Assembly (NCBI GenBank): GCA_949825045.1
Contig: OX463829.1
Span: 1-64,000 of the forward strand
From: Argyresthia goedartella
Taxonomy: Eukaryota; Arthropoda; Insecta; Lepidoptera; Argyresthiidae
Direction: 5' to 3'
Length of the DNA stretch: 64,000 nucleotides
Position 1 is the first letter of the stretch, and every line of letters starts with the position of its first letter. Shown here one piece after another: positions 53,279 through 62,574 of the stretch. Below the pieces are notes generated by a model that saw nothing but the letters and a program-made list of their open reading frames with translations, was not told the DNA's origin and ran no database searches. The position numbers and the translations under genes are program-made.

Positions 53279-53534
53279 ATCTTGAAAATATGCTTCGAGA
53301 ATTTTCATCATCGGAAGAGGAGTCTGTTCCGGAAATTATGTCGGTTATAAAATTTGGATCTACAACAGAGTCATCACAACTTTCCTCAAGATCAGATAGC
53401 GTTATTAAATTTTTGGCATTTTGTTCTATTGGAATCGTAAGGTTGTTAGTGTTAGTGTTAGTACTTTCACCCATGCTGAAAAGAAGAAAAACCAAAACTG
53501 TGCAAAACGCATTCAAGAAACAAAAACTGTGCAA
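53279..53534 (-). pseudogene. N-terminal part of the split DUF7869-like gene
   Basis: Encodes LVFLLFSMGESTN, then a Ser/Asp-rich segment ending DIISGTDSSSDDENSRSIFS at the (TTATC) tail. The same IISGTDSS(S)DDEN box occurs again at the start of the main part (44,900-44,840). The protein therefore had a duplicated acidic segment, and the nested insertion fell inside the first copy. The true start is unresolved; an ATG lies at the MGEST position. Confidence 0.65.
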
Positions 53535-53569
53535 AAATTATTATAAGTAGGTTAATAGCAAATAAATTA

Positions 53570-54157
53570 TGTTTAATTTCCCACGCCTACCGAACGGCAT
53601 GGAATCCTGAGGGGGATGTGTCTTTGCCGTGTGAGAGAAAAGAAGTGATGAAATTTGTTTATTACCTTGTCACCGTAGACAGGAGATTGAAGGCTCGATT
53701 CGAGACAGGAATTCGGGAAAGGGGGCACAGTTGGGATAGGGGGATGGGATCGAACCCTTGCCGTCGCTGTCCGACGCCGTCGCCGGCGCGTTGCTGGCGG
53801 CACGTGGAGTCGCCGCCGATACGACTATGTTCTTCACAACACAAATCACTTGACCGCTGACGCGAATCTAATTACGATCAATAGCCCGACGCTATGAGGT
53901 AGATTTACACTTCGACCAGGCCCGATGCCTGTATGATAATTGGTACACCGAAATACCATTCAATGCCACGGGGCCCGAGCCGCCATGTTATTCTCCCGAT
54001 GAGACCAGAGCAAGAGAAAGATTAACCTCCAATTTTACATCTCGTTTCCGATACGAGTGACAGCTACTAGTCCGTTTCCGCTAGTGATGTCTCGATTACT
54101 CGCGATCGATTCGCGCAACAAAAAACCGGTGCGTTTCCGACGCATAAATATTAAACA
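53570..54157 (-). repeat. 3' LTR of Bel/Pao element B
   Basis: 588 bp with inverted ends TGTTTAAT...ATTAAACA. About 327 bp at its left match 59,005-59,331. The element lies on the minus strand, so this LTR follows pol. It is unrelated in sequence to the LTRs of element A. Confidence 0.88.
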
Positions 54158-54188
54158 GTCACCCGCCCGGACAGGCCCGAACCTGTCC

Positions 54189-56537
54189 CTAATCAATAGG
54201 AAGGCGAGAAAGTGTTGCGACCGCTCTCTTGAGGACCGAGTCCCCCACCTTGACTTCTGCTGATCGAGGCGTGCCATCCCGACCCGTGTACAAATTGACG
54301 ATCCGTCCTCGTCTCCATCTCAATGATGGCAGGTTGGCATCCTTAATCAGCACCAAATCACCGACTTGAGGGGGGCTCGTCCGGTCAGTCCACTTAAGGC
54401 GCTGCTGCAAGATGTGCAAGTACTCAAGGGACCACCGTTTCCAAAAATCTTGAGCCATCTGCTGCAACATCTGCCACCTAGTTAACCGACTTAACTTAAC
54501 ATCACCGAATGGGTATTCTGGCAGGGCGTTAAGGGGCTGACCTATCAGGAAGTGACCCGGCGTCAACGCTTCCAAATCATTTGGATCCGAACTGAGCGGG
54601 CACAACGAACGCGAGTTCAGTGTCATTTCAATTTTACAGAACAGCGTCGCAAGCTCTTCGCGTAGAGAGGTCTCACCAATGATCCTCGTCAGGTGCGACT
54701 TAGCCGATTTAACCGCAGCCTCAAAAATTCCTCCCCAATGAGGACATCCCGGCGGACTGAAAACCCATTCAATCCCTCGTCGGGAGCAAGCCGTACCGAT
54801 GGCGTCCTGGTTACCGTTCAGGAATTGAGTGACCTCCTGCAGATATCGCCTGGCTCCGACAAAATTTGTGCCGTTGTCCGAACGGATTAATGTCAGGAGG
54901 CCCCTTCGTGAGACGAACCGATCTAGACAAGCGATAAATGCCTCTGTAGTGAGGTCACTGACCACCTCCACGTGGACTGCCTTCGTGGCCAAGCACACGA
55001 AGACGCACAGGTATGCCTTCACTAATCTGGCGTTCCGTAGCTGTGAAGACTTGACCATGAATGGTCCCGCGAAATCCGTTCCGACACCCGCAAAGGGCCG
55101 GATTTCGTTAACCCTATCCGAGGGCAAATCGCCCATCTGGGGCTGCATCGTAGCCGCCTTGGCCCGATAACAAGGCAGGCACCGAAATACGACGCTACGC
55201 ACTAAGCGTCTTCCCGATAGAATCCAGAACTTGCGCTGGAGAAACGCCATCAAGGCGTGGCATCCGACATGCCCATTCCGAATGTGTCGATCCTGTATCA
55301 ACAGTTCGACCAACTTCCCTTTCCTAGGGAGTAACAACGGGTGGCGAGCCGCATAAGGCAGGTTGGCATTCCGCAGCCGACCTCCTACCCTCAGCAATCC
55401 TTGAGGGTCAATAAACGGGTTGAGCCGAGCCACAGCTCCCTTCAGTTGGACGCGTCCGCGTCTCAGAATGTCCAATTCGGACTTAAAGTGCACCGTCTGC
55501 ACGTTCCGTATCAATGCGAACAACGCATGGTTCCGTTCCCGTGGTGTCAGGACCTGTGTCCGCACTCGTTGCGCCTCAGAATTCCGACAATTCCGCGCAA
55601 ATCGGCAGATCCAGGCGGTCACATTGACCAGCTTGTCGAGCGAGCTGTACCGTTCCAGCAGGCTGAACTCCTCTTCCGGCTCTGGTTGCGTCGTACAGAC
55701 ACCGACTGTCAAGGCGCCGTTCGCCGTGGTAACGCGTGGACTCATTGGCCAATCCGATTCGGCTTGAGTCAACCATTTTGGACCCCACCACAAGGAATGT
55801 CCAACCAACTCCGGAGCATGACACAATCGACCTGACCGAAGGCGACCAGTATTGTTCCGATAAAACTGTTCACACTCTTCTTCAACCGGGTCCAACCGGC
55901 GGACCGTAGGTGGTTCCTCCACCTTCCAAAACTTCTGTATCACCTCCGAGAGTACAGAACCGAATAAGGGACTACGAGTCGCTAGGCGTGGGGCAGCCGG
56001 CATGACCGGACCCATTACCGCATGGCCCAGTCTGGTGTTGACCGAAACCAGACCAGTCGCCTGCAACACGTGGACACCTGGCACTAACAGGTATCCTAAG
56101 GCATCGACACCCAATAAAATGTCTACTGGGCCCGGAACGTCGAACTCCGGGTCAGCCAGTGACAACCCAGCGACCAACTGTCGCACCGAGGGCGACAACC
56201 GTACGTGAGGGTGTGAGCCCATCACATTAGGTATGACTAATGCCGTGACCGTCAGATTCACCGATGAATCCACCCGTGACGAGAGAGTAATCCGACATAC
56301 TCCCTTAACGGAACCGACTTCCGTGTTCCCAATTCCCCGAATGGAATGTGGATACTCCCTTACCGTAATGCCCAACCGTCTTACAAGGTTGCACGAGACT
56401 AAGCACCCCTGGGCCCCCGAGTCCAATAGTGCTCGTGCTACACAAGATTTGCCGTCCGAACTCCACGCTATCACCGAGGCGGTGGGGAGCATGACCGTCT
56501 GTGGAGTGGCGACACCCTGTAAGTGGGCGGCGTGTCC
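54189..56537 (-). pseudogene. pol: pol of Bel/Pao element B with RT and RNase H deleted in frame
   Basis: Open from the gag stop to TAG at 54,189. The protease part is complete (ARALLDSGAQGCLVS). At about 55,825 the frame jumps from TGRLRSGR to CHAPELVGHSLWWGPKWL. In element A these are separated by about 1.5 kb (roughly 510 codons) holding all of RT and most of RNase H. The integrase follows in full: DRHIRNGHVGC...CLPCY, GTDFAGP, RSDNGTNFVGA, HWGGIFEAAVKSAK and the C-terminal domain. The deletion keeps the frame exactly, and the resulting ORF of about 780 codons has no stop. It cannot reverse transcribe. Whether it yields a protease-integrase protein is unknown. Confidence 0.88.
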
Positions 56538-56540
56538 CTA
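56538..56540 (-). other. In-frame UAG between gag and pol (element B)
   Basis: CGC TAG GGA on the minus strand. The next in-frame stop is at 54,189. The same organisation as element A, although the surrounding sequence has diverged. Confidence 0.7.
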
Positions 56541-58345
56541 GCGGGAACCTCCGCGGGATCCGAACCCGCTCAGACCTCCGTCGGCCTGGTAACTCGGCTG
56601 CTGATATGCCACCGGTGGCATATCAGACCGCATGTACATTAGGGGGTCCCAACCCGCATAATAGGCCCCTCGCTCTCCCGGTACCCGACCATACCGGACT
56701 GTGAACGGTGTGCCCGGTGGCCACCGTGGATGGAGGGGGGAGAGCGGATCCAACCTGGGGCGCTCTGGGAATGGGGGCGACATCCGACTGTTCGCCTCCC
56801 AGAGCGACGGGCAGGGTGGCGCAGAAGGTGGTGGGCTCCCAGCCTTCGCGCCACTCATAGGTGCCATCTGACACCCGCCCGTAACACGCGGTGAGCCAGC
56901 GGCCCGAAGTCCTCGCTGGCCCTGGACAGCGGCGACCGAACCCCGGCTATCCCGCCTGTTACCCCCCGCGCTGCCCCCTTCCCCTCGGGGGGGGTCCCGT
57001 CCGCGGGTACCCCAGTCACCCCGTTGGTGACTCCCGTTGCCCGGAGGGGGACTGGGTCCGTCCCTGGTTGGGCCCTGTGACCGACCAACCTGAGTCCGGC
57101 CCTGGTGACCGTCCGATGGGCCTGACCGGTTCAGGCACAATACGACGTGGTGCCTGCCACCGCAGCCCTCACAGGGGGACGCCCGTGAGCACTCGCTCAG
57201 CGGATGCGGCCCCAAACAACCGAAACACAATCGGTGGCGGAAGACCACCTTCCTGCGGGCAGCCACACCGAGCGCCTTAAAGTTGGCGCAACTGGTCACC
57301 TCATGACCGGCACTGTCGCAGTGCACACAGCCGTCACCCGACGGCGCGGCACTCAAAACGCCAAATTGTTTTGACCGACCACCCCCCCGTGGGGGTGGGG
57401 GGCGCGGCCCCTCCCGCATCCGCGCGGGTTGGCGCTGCACACTGGCCTCCGAATCCATGGTGTCGCATCGCCTGCATTCACCCTCCAAAAACTCCGTTAA
57501 TTGGACGAGCGTGGGCAGTTCCGAGCTACTGCCCCCATGCAGCTGTTCAAACCGACTTTGAACAGCTGCAGGCAACCGTGACAAAACCATATATAACACA
57601 ATATATGACCTTGGTCTACCGGCAGACCAAGGTTCTGAAGGGCCTTAGTGGCCACCAGCACAGGGTTGAGCACCTGTACCCGGATGTCAACATCCCGGGT
57701 TACTCTTGGGATGCTGAACAGCTTCCCCAGCTGCGCATCAATCAACCGCCTTTTGTGTTGGTAGCGGTCAAACAATATGACCCGGGCAATCTCATAATTG
57801 CCCGCCGTAACCGTTAGGTGACCGACCAACTCCTTCGGTTCACCCCGCAGTGCCATCAATAGCTGGGCCAACTTGTAGGCGCTGTCCAGGTCGTCCCGAC
57901 CGTGGACCAGGCTATCGAACAAATTGATGAATGCCGGCCACTCATCAATTGCCCCACCGAAGGCCGGAATCTCCAGGTGTGGAAGCCGTCCAACCACACC
58001 CTTAGGGGGGGGGTCTCCGCTACCCTCCCCGCGGTCATCCCGACGCGACCGCTTAATTTTTTCGGCGCGACGCTCGATGTCGCCCAAGCACTCCATCGCT
58101 TGGTCAGCATCCGCGCAGAGCTGCCTCACTGCAGCCACCGAGGCCTCATCCGTAAGCCCGAGGGCTTCAGCTTCGGCAGCCAGCCGACACACCTTCCCGA
58201 CGCGTGTCATTGCGTCCTCCACACGCTTGAGCAGGACATCGTCCATGTCGGGTCGCTCCACATACTTGTGAGTATGGGCGAGCCATCTCATCTCCTCACG
58301 GACACCATATCGCAGTACCGTCAAGGGACCGATTTAATTGTTCCT
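56538..58345 (-). pseudogene. gag: gag-like gene of Bel/Pao element B, frameshifted
   Basis: The first part (to about 57,600) matches element A: GVREEMRWLAH, FGGAIDEWPAFINLFDSL, LMALRGEPKELVGHLTV and LGLPV. Near 57,595-57,605 the frame shifts by one, and the gag reading continues in another frame with MVLSRLPAAVQSRFEQLHG. Cys clusters follow (CVHCDSAGHEVTSC, CFGCLGPHPLSEC, CEGCGGRHHVVLC) and then a Gly/Pro/Arg-rich C-terminus ending at the UAG. I see no ATG at the expected start. A TAA lies just upstream in frame at about 58,334, so the initiator may be lost. Confidence 0.82.
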
Positions 58346-58985
58346 GGTCCTATGCTTCACTGCCGAACTAAGCACAGCCAGATACCAGCACTTTCCCGTC
58401 AGCGCTGGGCACAGAAATTAAAGCTAAGTTGTAAAACCCAAGGCAACCACTAAACAATTAAATCATAAACAATATTTAATATGGTCGCCCTGTGGACACA
58501 CACCTTATAAATATATACTCTAAATCAATTAGAGAATGCCACCATAAAACACAATACAAAAATAACCCACAAAACTTGATTATGAAAACAATACAAAATA
58601 ATAAGTGGCTTCTTATGAACCACACTTCCTTTTAGGTCAGCAAATCAGCTTAATACCCCTTAAATAGCCCGACCCTGCTGTGTAAACCGAAATAACACTG
58701 TAGGACTACAGAACCCGACGTTCCACCGTAAGTAATACAATCTAGGCTTCGCAGAATGACCGTTCAATCCTTTATGCGCTGGTAACAGTAGTTTCCGACT
58801 ACAATTTTATAACAACTGTTAACTAAATTGGCACTTATACTTTCACTTACCGAAAATGAACTTTAATCGTGGTATACCGACCACAGACTCATTGCCGACT
58901 TGAGACAATCTGGGATATTCTTTTCTCCCAACTACAATGTGACAAAGGCAACCCTACCGTGAATCGATGATTTCCCACTAGGAAA
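58346..58985 (-). other. Leader region of Bel/Pao element B
   Basis: AT-rich non-coding sequence between the primer-binding site and gag. No ORF or repeat that I can support. Element A has a leader of about 520 bp in the same place. Confidence 0.6.
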
Positions 58986-59004
58986 CCACGCTCTGCTACC
59001 AAAA
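58986..59004 (-). promoter_or_regulatory. Primer-binding site of Bel/Pao element B
   Basis: On the minus strand TTTTGGTAGCAGAGCGTGG directly follows the LTR end. It matches the site in element A except for one base, although the LTRs do not match, so both elements probably use the same tRNA. Confidence 0.75.
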
Positions 59005-59331
59005 TGTTTAATTTCCCACGCCTACCGAACGGCATGGAATCCTGAGGGGGATGTGCCTTTGCCGTGTGAGAGAAAAGAAGTGATGAAATTTGTTTATTAC
59101 CTTGTCACCGTAGACAGGAGATTGAAGGCTCGATTCGAGACAGGAATTCGGGAAAGGGGGCACAGTTGGGATAGGGGGATGGGATCGAACCCTTGCCGTC
59201 GCTGTCCGATGCCGTCGCCGGCGCGCTTCTGGCGGCACGTGGAGTCGCCGCCGATACGACTATGTTCTTCACAACACAAATCACTTGACCGCTGACGCGA
59301 ATCTAATTACGATCAATAGCCCGACGCTATA
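59005..59331 (-). repeat. Partial 5' LTR of Bel/Pao element B
   Basis: About 327 bp matching 53,570-53,896 with a handful of substitutions. The remaining 260 bp or so at the LTR start are absent and replaced by unrelated sequence. Confidence 0.88.
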
Positions 59332-59530
59332 TAGGGCAGTCGTTAGTTATTTACCTCTAGGTAATACTACGTTTAACCATACGTACGTACGTAATAACCA
59401 TACGTTTGCGAACTAAAGATAACGAATAACGAATGCAAGGGTGATAACGAATTACGTATCTACTTAACTAGCGGGTTTTATATAAAATCTTTCCAAGCAT
59501 GTCAGCTCAAACGTGTACCCTTTCTTTTAG
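59332..59530. other. Short stretch without recognised gene, 5' side of the THAP pseudogene
   Basis: Contains several ACGTACGT/TACGTA motifs near 59,385-59,395. It ends with a pyrimidine tract and AG (CCCTTTCTTTTAG) that looks like a splice acceptor for the THAP exon. The expected first exon is not visible. Confidence 0.4.
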
Positions 59531-62500
59531 GTTTTCTAAATGCCCAAACATGAAGGAAATATGGATGAATGCCACAAAACGATCAGATGATTGGTTTCCT
59601 TCTCCAAGCAGTGTTGTATGTTCGCGGCACTTTAAGTTAGAATATTTAAAATTGACGAAAGCGAATAGACGAATTTTGTATCCAAATGCCGTTCCTACGC
59701 TGCACCTGCCAACAGTGGTAAGTAAATTTACCTGACTGTATTTTTATATTGTACCTTGTTGGATGCACTCCACTACATTTATTGCGTACTAGATAAACAA
59801 ATATGATTTAAACATATTTTTTTATACTTCTAGATACCTGGGGACGGATCTGTTGTTCAAAGTCGAAATTCATTTTCCGAAGTTACAAAAGTGACACAGG
59901 CCTTACCGACAGCAGAGGTAAGTTTACGTAATGTTAGTGATTCTGAATAACTTGAAAATTACACTTATTTATTTTCATTTTTATTATCATCTGCAAAGGT
60001 CATCATCATCCTCATAGCATAGAGGTCATAGCATCATTCCCAGTACAGTTGCCTTCCGAATTTTGTTAACAATAAAACCTTTACTACTATTTACCAAATG
60101 ATTATTTATTAAACATCAAATGGAAAACCTAACTCTTCAAAAACGACTTCATTTTTCTAGATGTGTCATGAAGCAATAAAACGTCAAAGCTTTGTTACAA
60201 TAAACATGGAAGTAGCACCGGCTGTGTTACCTTTGCCAATGACAGAGGTAAGGTTTCAAATAATTACTTTGTTCAGTTTGTAATCCTTATAACGATTTTT
60301 ATAAGTACCTATACTTTCATATTTTCAGACCATTGTACAAGCAACAACGGATTTGGCAGTCACTTCCACATCGAACCAAACTACTGCACGCTACAACATT
60401 CAACCAGACCAGAATACAGAAGATTATTTAGAAACAATTTCAAATTTTAGTACTCCTCGAAAGAAGCGTCTTCGCATCACTGTAACTGACCTTTCGCAAA
60501 AACTTAAACAGGAAAAAATTAAAGTAAAACATTTACAAAGTTCAAATCGCACGTATAAAAAACAGATTACAACATTGAAATCGCTACTGAAGGAACTAGA
60601 AGATAAACAATTAGTCACTGACGAACATACGTCTATCTTGGAACATATCGGCGTACAAAGTACAGAAATCCTGGAACGTCAAGTAATAAATTCAAGGTCA
60701 GGTAAAATAAGTCTAACAAAATATTCTCCTCAACTGCGAACATTTGCACTTACATTAAATTTTTATTCCACAAAAGCCTATCAATACGTTAGGAAAACTT
60801 TTAATACGTGCTTGCCACATCCAAAAACATTATCCAAGTGGTATCAGACTGTTGATGGTCGCCCTGGATTCACCAAAGAAGCCTTTAATGCTCTTAAGTT
60901 ATAATCTGAACAACTAAAGCAAAGATTGTTTGGAACACAGATTTTTGATGAAATGAAAATCAACAATGACGATATTGATTATAATCCGCCAACTGAAAGG
61001 ACATACGGATACGTTGACTTTGGAGGTGAATTAGATACTGACTGCAGAATGTTCCGAAGCTTTGGTTTTTTTGGTCGTGCCATTTAACGCTTCATTCAAG
61101 TTACCAATTGGCTACTTTTTGGCGAATAAACTGAATGCTGATCAAAAAGCAACGTTGATAACACAAGCTATACGGTTATGCAAAGATGTAAGTTTGAAGT
61201 AAAGGCTTTGACATTTGATGGCTGTCCTACAAATGCATCGACAGTTAAAAAGCTGGGGTGTTGTTTAGATCCTAACAACCTCAAGACAACATTCAAAGTA
61301 GACGCCGATGAAATTATTTTTTTTTAGATCCGGTGCATATGGTCAAGCTTCTAAGAAATAGTTTCCAATTTTACGGCGTATTAAAAGACGATCAAAATAA
61401 TGCAATCAAGTGGAAATATATCGAGCAATTGCATGAGTTGCAAGAAAGCGAGTCTTTTCATATGGCAAATAAACTACGTTCAGCTCACATAGATTTCAAA
61501 AAAAATGATATGAAAGTCAAATTAGCGACGCAAATTTTTAGTAGAAGTGTAGCAACTGCTCTGGAGTTTTGTAATACAGAATTGAAAATACAAGAATTCC
61601 AAGATGTCAATGGAACTGCAAATTTTTTAATGGCCATAAACGACATCTTTGACATCTTGGATTCTAAAACTCACGGCTATGGTTTCAAACGAGCAATGAA
61701 TAAAGAAAACTTTTTGGATGTTTGTAAAAGAATGGATGAGGTAAAACAGTATTTACTGGCACTTTATGTTCATGAAACGTCTCAAAAACCAGAAAAAAAT
61801 GTTAAATTAGTAAAATCTCGCCGCTATACCGGATTTATTGGACTTTGCGTCTACATCGAAAGTGCAAAAATATTATTCAGAGAATTAATAGAAAATGAAG
61901 CTATCCCAATGACTTACTTGCCCCTACATAAAGTGTCCCGGGATCATATAGAGCTTTTTTTCTGCAACGTAAGATCAGCTGGTGGTTGTAACGAGCAATC
62001 CTACTCCTCGTCAGTTTGAGGGTATTTACAAAAAAATGTTGATCCACACTGAACTACAGCAGTCTGTTACAGGAAAGTGTATACCTTTAGAGAATATATC
62101 AATTTTAAATTGTTCCTCACTTGATCGCATTAACATGACGGTGGAAAGAAAGAAAAATAATGCAAAGTTCTATATGAATGATTTAGCCGATGAGGATAAT
62201 TTGGCCATTGCAGTCCAAGAAACATCGTTGTCCATGTTTGCTGAAAACATAATTGAATACATTTCAGGATTTGTGGCGCGTTCGTTATGCAAAAGAATAA
62301 AATGCAGCAAATGTGTTAAAGGTTTAATATCATTCGAAGCAAAAAGAAATTCACTTATATTCGCCAGGGATGCAGGGGGATTGATATATCCATCTAAAAT
62401 GGTTGTAACCATCTGCCGACGATGTGAGGTGATAATAAAAAGTAATGATAATTATAAAACTCAAACCCGATAGAAGAGCCGCATTTCTGGTAACGAAAAC

Positions 62501-62563
62501 CTTACACAATAAGAAATTTATTAAGCAAAAGATTCATGAAAATAAGTACAGAGAATATAAGTA
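59531..62563 (+). pseudogene. THAP9/P-element-type transposase pseudogene with introns
   Basis: Exon a (59,531-59,717) encodes most of a THAP finger (FSKCPNMKEIW, DWFPSPSSVVCSRHF, NAVPTLHLPTV). The first Cys pair is missing, so an upstream exon has been lost. Exons b (59,834-59,917) and c (60,161-60,247) and the start of exon d (60,329) have good GT...AG borders, all in phase 0. Exon d encodes a coiled coil and YSPQLRTFALTLNFYSTKAYQYVRK, then a stop at 60,902. Further P-type blocks follow in shifting frames: KLPIGYFLANKL, VKALTFDGCPTNAS, DPVHMVKLLRN, FKRAMNKENF, RRYTGFIGL and YISGFVARSLCKRIKC, with an end near 62,563. At least four frameshifts lie near 61,045, 61,195, 61,325 and 61,985. The family is a THAP-finger DNA transposase; this copy is inactive. 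Confidence 0.85.
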
Positions 62564-62574
62564 AGATATGCATT

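Larger units (their letters stand above)
53570..59331 (-). mobile_element. Bel/Pao element B, internally deleted, 5' LTR truncated
   Basis: On the minus strand: partial 5' LTR (59,331-59,005), primer-binding site, about 660 bp leader, gag with a frameshift, in-frame UAG, protease joined directly to the post-RNase H and integrase region, then the 3' LTR. The missing LTR start at 59,332 means no target duplication can be recognised. Proteins resemble element A throughout but are clearly diverged. Confidence 0.9.
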
